Of a DNA stretch of 64,000 nucleotides, positions 37,401-49,576 are shown piece by piece. The position numbers were made by a program, and so were the translations under genes. Below the pieces are notes generated by a model. The model was not told the DNA's origin. It did not search any database and saw only the letters and a list, made by a program, of their open reading frames with translations. This DNA comes from Ananas comosus (taxonomy: Eukaryota > Streptophyta > Magnoliopsida > Poales > Bromeliaceae): positions 1,335,522 to 1,399,521 of the forward strand of contig NC_033638.1 in assembly GCF_001540865.1 (NCBI RefSeq), written 5' to 3'. How positions within the stretch are numbered: the stretch's first letter is position 1; each line of letters opens with the position of its first letter.

Positions 37401-39384
37401 GGCTTTCAAAGATGTGACTCCGCTTACCCGTCCTAACGCAGAAGGCCGCAATTTATGGACGACGGTATGTGAACCGGAGTCTTTACGATTAAAGGAAAGG
37501 TTAACTTCGGCTCCGATCCCGCCTTAAACCGTCAGTGGCGAGACTTTGCGGTCTAATAGTGATCATCCTATCTGGGTTGGGTGTCCTGACAAGGCGGAAG
37601 AGTGATAGCTTACGTCCAACATTAAAGGACGCATGAAAGAATTATCCCATTCATGACTTGGAGTTGTCGTCGTGATTTTCTGGCTGAAGCTTGAGGCACT
37701 ACCTATCTGTGCGCACTGCAGATCTACGACCCAAAAAGTCTGAAATACTATACCAAAGAGTTGAATATCTCAACGACGTGGTTGATGTTAAAGATTACAT
37801 GTTGATATCCCACCACCCCGCAAGCAAATGTCGGATGCCTCCAGAAAGTCGCGCAGAACCTGCTCTTGATGTTACCAACAAAATCACCCTTATGGCTGAT
37901 ATGAAGCGTCTGACCTAGAAGTGGTAGCTCCCCGAGTCCCGACCTCAGTTGATGGTACTCGTTGTTCAAATGCCACCTTGTGAGAGGATCAAGACTTGAC
38001 AACTGCGGATCCAATCTCCAAACGTGCTGCTATATATCGAGGAGGCAAGCGCGAATTTCAGTGTGGACCCGGGCCGCGCTCGTTTCGAAACCGGGTGTGT
38101 GCCCGCAATGAAGGAGCTTCGCAGCTATGTGCAAGAAGCTCCAACCCGGCCACCATACGATCACCACTGGCGCACACAAGATTATCTGATTGAGAGCACT
38201 CTATGTGGACGGGAAAAATTGATATTGCGCCTTCGTGCAAGTGTTGACTTGTCACAGGTGAAAGCGGAGCGCCGATTTCCAGCAGAAAGCTTCAAAGCCC
38301 TACACCTATCACCGTCTGGAAATGGGTAGACCATAATCATGATTTTCTCGTGGCTTGCCTCGCTCGATCGGGGCCCACGACTCATTGGTATTGTGAACGC
38401 CTTGAGAAGTCGGCACACTTTCACGCGGTCCAACCACTTGGGCAGAAATAAGTTTGCCGCAGTATATTTGACGAGGTAGTGAGTACACGGGGTACCTGAT
38501 CAATTGTGCGGATAAGACCCCAACACTTCACATTTCTGGAAAACTGCAGGAAGGCACTTGCACGATAACGGCTCGACTTCCCATCACCGCATTTCAATCC
38601 CCAGACAACGGCAAACGAAAGACATTCAACCCTGGAGGATATTTCGAGCGTGTGTTTTTGACTCAAGGTTGGTGCAAGTATCTGCCAGGCCGGTTCGCCT
38701 ACAATAACATTATCCATGCAAGTTGAGATGGCACCGTTCGAGGCTCTTATGGGCGGAAGGCCGGTCCCCATTATGGACGAGCGATGTGGCGAGCGCACGA
38801 ATTGGCCCGATGTGTTCTTGCGAGAAGCAAGAAGAGAAGGTCCGCTCTTGCTCGCAAACGTTACTCACGCGCAGCTCGACAGCAAAGCTATGCATAGCCG
38901 CCGGCGAACTTGGGATTTGCGATGGCGCCGCGTTTCCCTGAGTTTCGCCTATGAGGCATTTAACGATTTGGAGTCGGGAAAACTAATCCCGATATATGCC
39001 CCTATGAGATCTTGGAGCGGCATTGGACAGTGGCTTATCGACTCCGCCGTTGCCGCCAAAAGCTCGCGATTTGCCAATGTATCACTCCCAATCTCGCAAT
39101 ACATACTGTCCAGCCCGCGATTTTGTAATGAACCGCCGAGCTTCAGGAACTTGAGCTACAGAGTTCCGTGCAATATCAGCTGAGAATGCGGCAAGTTGAG
39201 GAACCGAAAATCATATGCAAGTCCTGAGCAATCATGACGATCGCCGAAGCCACCTGGGAGCTCGAGATCAAATGAAGCGAATCACCCTCACTTATTTGAG
39301 GATTGACAATATCATTAAATTTCGACCCTAAATTTTGATAAATGATTCGTTTTCGAGGAGAAACTCCTTTAAGGAGGCGGAGAA
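34470..39384 (+). pseudogene. gag-pol region of element C, indel-ridden
   Basis: Follows the gag-pol order of element B throughout but with an indel every 10-30 bases, so no frame exceeds 170 codons. Recognisable blocks: the capsid around 35260-35420 ('gatcggccctctgacctcccc'), protease around 36120-36190, RT around 36600-37560, the connection/RNase H around 37560-37850, integrase 38200-38930 and the C-terminus 39230-39300. The polypurine tract lies at 39371-39384, just before the 3' LTR. The noise far exceeds that of the other old elements and stops at the assembly gap, which suggests uncorrected reads rather than age. Open frames listed in other frames are not genes. Confidence 0.75.
34478..34490 (+). 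other. Degenerate primer binding site of element C
   Basis: TCTGTATCAGAGC, where element B has GTGGTATCAGAGC; the GG dinucleotide is altered. Confidence 0.6.
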
Positions 39385-39536
39385 TGTAGGATACCTCAGA
39401 ATTACAAATAGAATTACGTAGGATATATTCGGAGTTATTTAAAAATAAATATAATAAAAATAGTGTGACATTACTATTTTATTCGGACCATGAAGTAAAT
39501 ATACTGGAAATACCTGTGCGGAAAAGCGAGCGAAAA
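39385..39536 (+). mobile_element. 3' LTR of element C, cut by gap
   Basis: Starts TGTAGGATACCTCAG directly after the polypurine tract. It aligns to the first 150 bp of the LTR at 31863 and then enters the gap. Confidence 0.75.
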
Positions 39537-39636
39537 NNNNNNNNNNNNNNNNNNNNNNNNNNNNNNNNNNNNNNNNNNNNNNNNNNNNNNNNNNNNNNNN
39601 NNNNNNNNNNNNNNNNNNNNNNNNNNNNNNNNNNNN
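39537..39636. other. Assembly gap, 100 N
   Basis: Exactly 100 N, the conventional length for a gap of unknown size. Confidence 0.99.
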
Positions 39637-39765
39637 AAATTATTTCAGCGCCCTTGTCGACGCTTTAATTAAGCGTCGTTAATTTATGAATTAAATTTGG
39701 ACTTTCCGACGCATTGACAAAGCGTTTCCAAAAAAGCGTCGGCACAGCTCTGATTTGTTGTAGTG
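39637..39765 (+). mobile_element. CACTA (En/Spm) transposon terminus
   Basis: The right end reads ...TTTGTTGTAGTG, the reverse complement of CACTACAACAAA, the signature terminus of CACTA transposons. GACGCTT/GCGTCG words repeated upstream in both directions are typical subterminal repeats. The following TAA (39766-39768) may be the 3-bp TSD. The rest lies in or beyond the gap. Confidence 0.75.
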
Positions 39766-39902
39766 TAATAACTGTCAAAATAAAAAAATAAATCAGAAAA
39801 AAATTCTAAAAAAGGAGGTCATGCCACCTCAACTTTTGTTATTAGTTTTCATAGTTTATAATAATAAAATAATTTATCAATTGCAATTATGAGGATCCGT
39901 TT
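39766..39902. other. Short intergenic spacer
   Basis: AT-rich sequence between the CACTA end and an LTR; nothing recognised. Confidence 0.6.
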
Positions 39903-42195
39903 TGTCACGCCCCGGGACCGATACCATTTTGGGCCGGCCCGAGCACGTCAAACAGACGTCGAACGGACAGAGTTTCCCCTGTCCGCCCAAGGCTCATCAC
40001 CTGTATATTTTCAAACAAGAAGTGCACTAGCGGAAACATACACAAACGGCTTACACGAGGATAAGCAATAGCCATGAGTGAAAGAAAGAGAACTAAACAT
40101 CTACACAAGTATTATGATTCACTTTTGATCACATATATTGCATTTAACCTCATATTCATAATTCTTTACATTTCATTACATCAAATGCATCATTTCTTTT
40201 ACATTACATTGGCTCAAAATAAATTTTACATTCTTTTCTTTTTTTGGTCATACAACAACATCTTAAATCAGCAAATACAAAAGATGATAAAAGGGTATGC
40301 TACTACAAAATGTAAACCCAACTTTGGTGGCCTCTGACTAAGGTGCGATACCTTTACCGCGGTCGATCGCCGGCTCGCTCGGTCCTGGCTCTGTGGAATA
40401 GTGGGGTGAGAACTACAACAAAGTTTCCAGTGGATTCGGCCCCAATCTCATCGACTTTCCTACTAGAACTAACTCAGGCATAATAGAAAGAATAAGCAGA
40501 ATAGTAACCAAACTATAATCATGATGCTAATATGCCTGAACAATAAAGCAAGAAATATGCTCAATGTAAATCATGCAAGTATGCAAGTTCTTTGTTCTTT
40601 ACACTTTATTCTTTAAGCTTTGTTCTTTGTACTTGTTCTTTAATCTCACGGCTAACCCGGGGGTTTCGCCACATTAACCTGCCCACATTAAGTCCATCAT
40701 CGCGGGCCCTCAGCTGCCTCCCGCTAAGACCGTCCTCGGGTTTACTCCAACCCGTGATGCAAAACTCCGGAGCGCATCGCTCGAGGGGGAGCGACCGCCC
40801 TCGAGCACGGAACTCATAGCAAGTATGATCAATCCTTAACTCTAAGGATACATAGTTCAATCATTGTCTTTACACTAACTCTAGTGTTCTTTACATCACT
40901 TTATTTTGCTAACTCTAGCAATCATTATTCTTTAACTTTACTCGTTCTTTTTGCCACTTTCATTTTTTCAATTGTCACTAATCATTGTCATTGTTCTTAC
41001 ATCACATTTCTTTTGATGCCACACACTAACTCTAGTGTCACTTTTCTTTACATTATCGAATGACACTCGATCTATGTTTATTGTGTCACTTTATTCTTTC
41101 ATCTCATTGGATGCTCACATTATATCTCATGCATACATATAGGGTTAAGTAGGCTCTCAAACATTTCAAATAGCACGTGTACTCACATCATGCAATATTC
41201 ACATGTACATCATCACATCTACCCTATAATGCATGCAACAATATAGATATATGCTCAATTGAATGATACATTAGGCATAGAAGGAATTCCAACGAGTTTG
41301 GAGAGCACCACCCACCTCGTAGGCGTACTAAGATGTTACGGTGATTTTCTTGGAATTTTTAGATTCCTAGTTCGTCACCTGCGGCAAAACGAAGCCCTAT
41401 TAGGCCATTTTGCTCATATTTTTATATTGGCTTTTCGTAACGTTAATCCGAGCGCACCAACGCGTCGGGAATACCCCCAATTAGGTTTCTAGAGGGTCAA
41501 TTTCATTTTAGAACCTTTACAAGTAAAAGCCCCAATTTAGGTGCCCTAACTCATAACATATATCAAACCTAGGGTTTGATCTCATTGGGAAGCAAAAGAA
41601 GCTTCAATCTACTCTAGAGACTCCATAAAAACCATCCTTACCTTAATCCAAACCCTAGTTTGGATTCTACCATGAGAGAGGTTGAAGCTCTCCTCTAAGC
41701 TTCACCTCCAACACTAAATCCATGGTTTTGATCTCATCCACAAGAAAAAGAAAGCTTGAAACATTCCTTAGGCTCTATTAGAACCATTTCTAGGTCATTT
41801 AATCCTCATTTTAGGGTTCCACCATAAAAGGGTTCAAAGCTTACCTCAAAGCTTTCCCTCCTACAAGCTAGAGATAAGGGAGAGAGAGTTTCTTCACTCA
41901 TTCTTCTTCTTCACTTTCTTCTTCTTCTTTTCCTTCCTTTCTTTGTCTTCTTCTTCTCCTTCTTGTCTTCTAGAGAGAGAAAGAGAGATGAGAGGGAGTG
42001 TGTGAGGGAGGGAATGAGAGAAAAAGCCCTCAAAGCCCTCCACTTAACCATTGGGTTGCACAAGTGCAAATAGGCCGCTCAACTTTTACTTTATTGAACT
42101 GCCCAAACTGGGCAGATTTCGGGTTCGGGGACCGGTCTCCGTGACTTGCGACCGGTCCCAGAGAGTTCTCCCCGCGGGCAGCCAGGGCTCCCGCG
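39903..42195 (-). mobile_element. gypsy LTR, minus orientation
   Basis: Starts TGTCACGCCCCGGGACC and has the inverted 'gacagagtttcccctgtccgccc' and 'gtggggtgagaactacaacaaagttt' blocks. These match the end of LTR B (17340-17444) and the fragment at 13467. ACCGGT sites at 42131 and 42151 mark the U3. It is cut at 42196 by another repeat; no adjoining coding part is seen. Confidence 0.75.
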
Positions 42196-42487
42196 TAGGG
42201 GTGGAAACGAGCCGAGCTCGAGCAAGCTTACCTTGGCTCAAATTCGGCTTGAAATTAATTTCGAGCCTAAATTTAAGCTCAAGCTTGGATTGAAATTAAT
42301 TCGAGCCGATCTCGAGCGAGCCAAATTTCGAGTCGAGCGAGCTCGAGCACTAAACGAGCCGCTTAAAATTCTCAACATCATACGATCAATAGTTTAATTT
42401 GTATAGAATATTATCTATAATTTGATACAAAAATACGTCTAATAGTTCAAAGTACAAAATAATTCTATGAAATATAGTATTATAATA
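42196..42487. mobile_element. hAT-like fragment (GAGCCGAGCTCGAGC repeat)
   Basis: Begins TAGGGGTGGAAACGAGCCGAGCTCGAGC, the form of a hAT-type non-autonomous element end, followed by repeated GAGCTCGAGC/TTGAAATTAATT words. It ends at an N (42488), so the other terminus is not proven. Confidence 0.5.
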
Positions 42488-42488
42488 N

Positions 42489-42523
42489 GTACCGAATTTT
42501 TGCCGAATCCGAATTAACTAACT
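42489..42523. repeat. Dispersed repeat end
   Basis: 'ccgaatttttgccgaatccgaattaactaactatg' matches 1955-1990. It starts one base after an isolated N. Confidence 0.6.
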
Positions 42524-42897
42524 ATGGTCGGATCTCCTCCTCCTTTCGCCTTCCTCCCATCTTCTCCATTGCTGCCGCCCTCCACCTGCGACGCCGGCGT
42601 CGACCTCAAGCGGGGCCTGTTGATGACAGCGTGGGTTGACCACCAAGCCTCCCACAAGACGCTGTGGCTCCGGCACGGCCACTCGCGCTCGCGCCCGCAG
42701 CGCCGCCCTTCCTTGTCGCTCGCCGGAAGTTTGCCTGAACGCCCTTGCCGCCGGTTCACCCCACCGAGCTCGCTCCTCTCCTACCTTGTTGCTAGCATTT
42801 ATTCCTCTTCTACTGTAAAGTTGCTATTTTTTCACTACTTTAACTACTCTTCTACCATTTATTCTTCAGGGTTGTTACAGAGGAGAGGAGAGAAGAG
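42524..42897 (+). promoter_or_regulatory. MED7 upstream region
   Basis: 374 bp between repeat DNA and the MED7 start. GC-rich at first (42540-42760), then T-rich with 'accatttattcttcag' at about 42856-42871, which looks like a splice acceptor of a 5' UTR intron, followed by 'gagaggagagaagag' before the ATG. An open frame from 42524 runs through it to 42901, overlapping the ATG out of frame; no known product. No clear TATA box. Confidence 0.4.
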
Positions 42898-45800
42898 ATG
42901 ACGACGGCGACGTCGTCGTCGTACCCGCCGCCGCCGCCCTACTACCGGCTGTACAAGGACTACGAGCATGACCCGGCGTCGGCGCCCGACCCCCCGCCCC
43001 CTATCCAGGGCGCCTTCCCGCTCTTCGGCGCCACCTACACCGTCCGTCTCTCCGGCCTCCTCTTCTTCTCCTCCTTTTTTTTTTTTTTCTCCTCCTTATT
43101 TCATCTTATCAAAGATTAAGATCGATTCATCTTGGCAGACTGACGTGGTGCTGCCCACCCTCGAGGATCAGGGCGTCCGCCAGCTCTACCCCAAGGGGCC
43201 TAACATCGGTCCGTCTCGTCTCTTCCTTTCTGTTCCTGTTTGGTATATATGTATATGTTAGAATATATTGTTCGACACATCTCTTATATATATTTTACAC
43301 ACACACTTAAGGCTAATTTTTATAGTGCACGAAGCTAAAACCAAACTCTTAACTTACAATCCCCAAAATCGAAGGAAAAGAAAAGGAGTTATCACCGATT
43401 AACTTGTTATTATGACCAACCCGTGCCAGTTCTACGGCTGAGCCAGTGTTATGATTTGGCATATTATTAGTAGTAGATATACTCTTGGTTTGGTATTCAC
43501 TTCGCTAATCGGCTAGGGCTCATGACGAGAAGTATAGGATGTAGAACATTATTGTGAGTTGCGAATGCGCGCTAGGCCTTGCTTGCCTTTGTGATTTGCT
43601 GTAAATTGCTCTTATTTTCACCCTCGGAATGCTATTTATGTAGAGCTTTACCAAGCTTTTTTTCGAAGAGCCGAAGTGTCAACATGTGCTTAGGAAGAAC
43701 GTAATACTTCTTTCTGGAGCTAGAATAATAATCTCTTTATTGCAAGAAAAGTTATTGTGTGAATGGGCCACTTTTGGCTCTTCCTCTAAAGGAGAAAAGT
43801 GAAGATCTGGTAGAGTCGGCTTCTGATGTGCAGGAGTTTAGCCCAAAAGGTAAAAAAGATGAAATCTATCCTGAAATAAGAAATTGAGTTCGTATAGGCA
43901 TTTTGCGCGATACAGGTTCTATTGGGACTACTTTATGTTGTTGTCGGAATAGTTGCACATAATTTTGAGATAATATTTGAAGTGGAGTCATTACTATAGC
44001 GGCGAAAGCATGTTACATGCTTTGAAGTTAGAAACCATCTCTCCGTGACCGATATAAGAAATCAATCAGTCTTACAGTTTTGCAGAGACAATTACTATAA
44101 CTGAGTTACTGAAAGAATTTACCAAAAAATAACATAAAAGAAAATTTAATGAGTGGAAAGTTTTTCTATCCGTGTAGCATGTAATGGTTACAAAGTGGTT
44201 CTAAATATCTTGATCAGCATGATCTACACTGTTCAAAATTCTAATTAGCAAAATTTATTGAAAGTTTTATACCGCTAGAGAAGAAACCGTTGCGAGCCTT
44301 GTATTGGAATTATGTTATATCTGTTTTTTTTCAGTATGCTTGGTGCTTAATTAAAATACCTTCAAATCAAATGATTTCCTATCTGTAGGAACCTTAATGC
44401 TGTCGATCATAATGAACTATGTTGATCTCTCTCCCACCCTTCTCGTCCCTCTAAGTGTTCCGCTTTAGTGTCTAACAGGTAGAAATCGTGACAAGAAATC
44501 AATCAAAACGAACAGGTGGGTTCTAAAAGACCAAGCAAACAAAATGCTGCCTTTGTTGCTATATGCTGTCATCATTGCGTAGCTTGTTGTGTTGTTAATA
44601 ATATAATATAATGCCTGTTAATGTTTGGCCTTACATGTCTCCTATCCGCATCATTTTGATTCCTAATTAGTTGAATTTTGGTTCAGACATAAAAAAGGAG
44701 CTAAGATCACTTAATCGGGAGCTCCAACTTCATATCCTAGAGCTAGCGGATATTCTAGTGGAGAGGCCTTCTCAATATGCACGCAAGGTGGAAGACATAT
44801 CACTTATTTTCAAGAACATGCACCATCTCCTCAACTCCTTGCGCCCTCATCAGGTGTCAAATCAATTGGCTATCTCAATTGCATTCCTATGAAGTCAGCC
44901 TTTTCTTGCGTCTGCTTGACATTGTTAGTTATTTGATTGTTTTCCAATTTTAGGCCAGAGCAGCGCTCGTCCACATACTGGAACGTCAGATACAGCGCCG
45001 AAAACAAGCAGTGGAAGACATAAAAAAGTGAGATATCAACTATCTTGACTGTTTCTTTTGTAGTTTGTTCCTGGTTTGAACTTATATTCTACAAGGAAGC
45101 TAAACATAAAAATATGGTTGTAATTTGGCCTTTTTTTTTTAGTTGCATTATCTGAATTGTTACCAAATTTTCTACACAATGAAATCAACCACTTGCTGTT
45201 CTTCTGATATTGCTGATGATTTGACACTTAAATTACTAGGCATTGCAGATGACAAACATGGTTTTGACATTTTTGGGTCCTAACTTATAATGATTTGTAA
45301 GATTAGGTGGCTGTCAAGTATGATATTGTTTTAAATTTTTGTCATCTTAAGGGCACTAGGTTGCAAACTCCAAATCATGAGAAATTCCTTGTGTAAATCT
45401 TCATTGTCTCACTTGTCTTGCATTTTGTCTCCATGCAATCTGCTAATTCTCTATGGTTTGAATTTAGAAGTGGATATTGAAGGACCACAGGCATTAGATC
45501 ATTTTGTTATGTAGTATTTTTTAGTTTGAAAGCTCTTGATAGTGTTGTCGATTGCTATCAGGCCAGTTTGGGTCTGCATACGGATCCCATAGGAACAGCT
45601 GGTTAGGTAGTTGGACTTGAATTTTGACCATTTTATGTTTAAGTTGGATTGGGTAGGACCTAAAAGCACGAAATTCACAAACTATTAAGCCAGGTTAGGT
45701 CCAAAAGCTGTTCTTAGCTTTTAAGTTGGAATGATCAATATTGTTTGATAAGATAATTAGTTTAGAATCAAAGTGAAAGCTTACTCTCTATTTGTGCTAA

Positions 45801-46130
45801 AATAAAATAATTCCATATCTTTTGATGGCTAAATATCTTCTTTTCTGGAACCAATAAGAGATAAGGATCTGTTACTAAAAATAATAAAGGAAAATATCAC
45901 GAAAAGCAAATATACAAGTGGAAAACAAATAATTAGATATATGGTGCACAGACAGTTTTGTAAAGAATTATAGTGCTACTGCTAAATCTGTCAAATATCA
46001 CCGGACTCTATTAAAAACTAATCGAGCAGGTCAAAGTCAAACGTGTATTTACTTTGTGACACTTAACCGTCTTATTTGGTTTGAATTCCAGCATGCAGTT
46101 TCTGAAATAATCCTATAAATACATACATAA

Positions 46131-46208
<78 letters not shown>

Positions 46209-46623
46209 GAGCTCGTGCTTTTAAAAGTACAGGAGCATTTGTGCTTATGACTTTTTAGTCGTCGGATTGCCTTAAGATCCGTGCAGCACTATCAACGGTA
46301 TATCCTGTTAAGTTTCCTTTACTAGTGGTGCACGGATCTTGAGGCGATCTGACGGCTAAAAGTCACAAGTACAGATGCTTTTGTGCTTTTAAAAGCATGG
46401 GAGCTCAACTTTCTCTCTTTCCCTCCATATATATTTATATATATCACTTGAGCTTTGTGGATATTTGAACTCTTTTCTATTCAAGCTCCAATTGCTATTG
46501 TTGCTCCCACAGTATTGATAGTTTTCTTTATCGTTACTGAACAACTCACTATTTAGGAGGAGAGAGGAAGCCCGAAGACTACTCAAGGAATCACTCCAGA
46601 TTGTAGATGGTCAACTACGCTAA
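42898..46623 (+). CDS. MED7: Mediator complex subunit 7 (MED7)
   Basis: Nuclear subunit of the middle module of Mediator, which links transcription factors to RNA polymerase II. In other organisms MED7 pairs with MED21 and MED31. Five exons with GT-AG introns: 42898-43041, 43139-43208, 44687-44853, 44954-45027 and 46557-46623 (stop TAA 46621), giving 173 residues, close to the usual plant length. Seen motifs: a proline-rich start then YYRLYKDYEHD (15-25), LFGATYT-TDVVLP across intron 1, GVRQLYPKGPNI, and the helical RSLNRELQLHILELADILVE, followed by LLNSLRPHQARAALVHILE and a basic coiled-coil tail ending KESLQIVDGQLR. All phases join without a break. Exons 1-2 are very GC-rich, the others not. 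Intron 2 (1.5 kb) and intron 4 (1.5 kb, with a MITE) are long. It appears intact. Confidence 0.95.
46140..46205. repeat. (TA)n(GA)n microsatellite in MED7 intron 4
   Basis: A run of TA followed by GA dinucleotides, directly beside the MITE-like hairpin. Confidence 0.9.
46206..46410. mobile_element. Hairpin MITE in MED7 intron 4
   Basis: About 205 bp with long imperfect inverted arms: GTTGAGCTC..TGCTTTTAAAAG at the left and its complement CTTTTAAAAGCATGGGAGCTCAAC at the right. The arms extend inward to the 'agatccgtgcagcac / gtggtgcacggatct' pair, so nearly the whole unit folds. It is inserted in a TA/GA microsatellite. No coding. No clear TSD because of the simple-sequence flanks. Confidence 0.75.
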
Positions 46624-49175
46624 CATTTGTTGCTGGTCACAGATGTAATATAAGTTTAACTTCTGCAGCATACAACTGCTATTGTGTTATTTATGTAGTT
46701 TGATAGTTCTATGTTATTTAACTCTAGCTTATTTATTTCGTAACCAAGGTACTATATAAAGAATGTGTACTTTGCACTATGTTATAACATCATCTTTTCC
46801 TGTTTATTGGCATGTGCGACAACCTTTTATTGAACATAGATCTGCATCTCGTGATGTGATTGTTGGTAAATGTATCTTGTTCAGATCCTTTCATATGCAG
46901 AGAAAATCATTGCATTGGCAACTTGAGTGATGAAATTTTGGACAATTACTTGTTATATATATTTTCTGGATGCCTCTAGAATTACGACCATGGAACTGAG
47001 TGTAGATCTTTGTTTTTCACTGCTTATAGTCATAAGATTTGTGTTTCTAAACATGCTAGACGGATTTGTACTTAGCTTCGAATTTCCAAAGTCTAAGGAA
47101 TTATAGATGATATAGGCTTAGCTTGGAAATGTGTTCTCGAAGCACAACTACTTTAATGATTCAGGCCTAGTTTGGAATGTGTCCTAAAGCCGGTGGTATT
47201 TGTTCCCCATGTACTTATCTATGTCTCTTTTCTGTGTATCAAGAACTATTCCAGATGGGAGAAGGGCTGGAACCCTTCTTTCTTTCTCACCTTTACTCTC
47301 TCTATCTCTCTCTCTCTCAAGCCCTCTCTTCCTCTGCATGATGTTCTAATGATGATTAGAAGCTGCTCATACAAGTATACAACAGGTAAAGTGCACTATC
47401 AGTCCCGGAATCAGAACTTATTCTAATTTAAGATTGTCGGAGGATGTTACTTTTGAAGGAAGAGAGTAGTCAAATATGACCTGCCATTTTCAGGGTGGAA
47501 TAACATAACATTAATGCTAAGCCTCTTAAAGGACATAATCTTGATGCAATGAAAACTTAAGATCACTAGTTCATAAGATATCGTTATTCCCTGAAACTCT
47601 TATATGCTTCATTTCATTGTTTTCATTTGTTCTTTTTCTATGTATTACTCTCTAATGGTGCATATTATTATTAAGAAGTTGCTAATAAGGACAAAAGATC
47701 TTTATTGGTATGGATCTATGATACATTACACTTTAGGTGGAAATGGTGCGACAACTTCAAAATCCCAAGTTCTTTCAAGCTCTTTGTAAACTCTTATGCT
47801 AGCATACGTTTTCGCTGATACTGGGGTTTACTGCTTTTATCTGACATTCTCCAGCTAGTGAACGTTCACTAATTGTGTTTCCAATTGCCAAGACTTTTGT
47901 CTGCTTTTGTCTGATATTCGTAGTGGAAAGAAACATATAGAAATTGGTAATTCTTGTCATATCGCAAACATAGTGACCAGATTATTCCTGAATTATCACT
48001 GACATTCTCCAGCTACTTTTATCTGCCTTTTAGCTGAACTTTAACTTTTAAGGTTCTTTTTGTTGCCCGGAAAGCTTAAGCTGTGGGGCCAAATATACAT
48101 GATGGGTATCATTTTTTTGCAAAGCATGCGAGCACTCATCTAGCTGTTTGATCTTATTGTCCTGTTATGCAGACATGATCTTCTGTCTATTTGGCTGCAA
48201 AATTTCAATATTCAGAAACACATTTGTTTGAGATTGTTTAACTGTCTTTTCTGTCACTATCTGGATCCTATTCGTTAGATCTTGAGCGTGGATATTGTGA
48301 CTAGATCTATATGTAACTGTCGTAGCATGACCTGCGGTATATACTGGCCAAACGAAGATGCATCTTCTTGATTTAGACTTGTATACGATGCAAACAGGTC
48401 ATGGAGAGGGATAATACATGGATGGATCTAGTCACAATAGGTGGATCTTTTGCTATTTAGGTCATGCTGTAGGTCATGCTGCTTTTTAATTGGACTTTTG
48501 ATTTGGATGGATCTTTTGCTATTTGGCTGTACCTCCTTGAAGGAGCCCCACTAGCTTTTTGCTGAAGTTCTCTCATTAGCTACCCTTTGCAGCTAAAGGG
48601 TAGAAGTTTCAAATTTGAAGTTCTGTTCTGTTTGGGGCTTCAGAAGCTTATTTCAACTTTCTGTCATGCTTAATAGCTCTTTTTTTCTGTCCATTGTTTG
48701 TCTTCTGCTTCTCACTAACTATCTTTGGAAAGAATTAGGACCAGGTGGTGCTTTTGCTGACAGCAGTTATGCATGAGCCCATCCATAAGACAGATTCCCT
48801 ACCAAAGCTGCTTCAGTAAGATGGTGGATGTAAAGTGGGAGGAGGGCAAAAACAAGTGATGTGTCAGGTAGTAACTGAACACACTCTTTTTAAGTAATAG
48901 TGGATTATGGATAAATCGTTATATATATATATATATATATATATATTTAGACATCAATTGTTGAGATCCCATGATCATCAGTTTGGGAATCAGCATTAGA
49001 TTTGATTAAGCCCACAATTTAAAGTTAAAAAGTGTGCCAGTTCTGGGAGTTTGAGAAGCCCATGCTTTTTGGGTCTTGCTTTGGCAACTGCTTCTTGTAA
49101 AAAGTGGTGGTGGTGGATTGTGAAAAAGTTTTTGAGTTCGAATTGTTTCTAGGGAAAACTTCAAATACCCCCCTT
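46624..49175. other. MED7 3' flank and intergenic DNA
   Basis: Probably starts with the MED7 3' UTR (an AATATAAG polyadenylation-like signal near 46647). The rest is T-rich, with a (TA)n tract at 48920-48945. Open frames (such as 47172-47426) have no recognisable domain. No gene called. Confidence 0.55.
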
Positions 49176-49335
49176 GTGGTTTCACTCTTTCTCACTTTAG
49201 CACTATGTGGTTTAAAGTGTATCAAGTTAGTACCCTGTGGTTTCGCACTTTCTCACTTTAGTACCATGTGGTTTAAAGTATATCAAGTTAGTACCCCGTG
49301 GTTTCGCACTTTTTCACTTTAGTACTCTGTGGTTA
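49176..49335. repeat. 61-bp minisatellite, about 2.6 copies
   Basis: Units start with GTGGTTTC at 49176, 49237 and 49298 and share 'tctcactttagtaccatgtggtttaaagt' and 'atcaagttagtacc'. Period exactly 61. The short frames read through it are repeat-derived. Confidence 0.85.
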
Positions 49336-49336
49336 A

Positions 49337-49576
49337 TATTTCATTAAGAGAAAAATAAGGGTACTAACTAGATACAAAAATGAAGATGGCGAGAGAATAA
49401 CATATGCCGGGAAGTTGGAATGGCTAGGCCGTTGCGGCGTCCTCGATGAAGATGCTGTGTCGTTGAAGACATATCTCCTTGCCGGAGGAGTGTGGAATGA
49501 ATACTTCGGAAGGTGCTCAAAATGGACCTACATGAGGGGTATTTCGGAGATGGATGGTGATCTCAAGGAAATTTAA
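49337..49576 (+). pseudogene. Unassigned open frame of 79 codons
   Basis: Open from after the stop at 49334 to TAA 49574-49576, with no ATG at its start. The amino-acid composition is protein-like (for example ITYAGKLEWLGRCGVLDEDA and AGGVWNEYFGRCSKWTYMRG). GC is higher than in the surroundings. It may be an exon remnant or part of a transposon; I do not recognise the family. Confidence 0.3.

Noticed and set aside
42524..42901. 125-codon frame upstream of MED7
   Set aside because: No domain recognised; overlaps the MED7 start out of frame and lies in the GC-rich upstream/5' UTR region.
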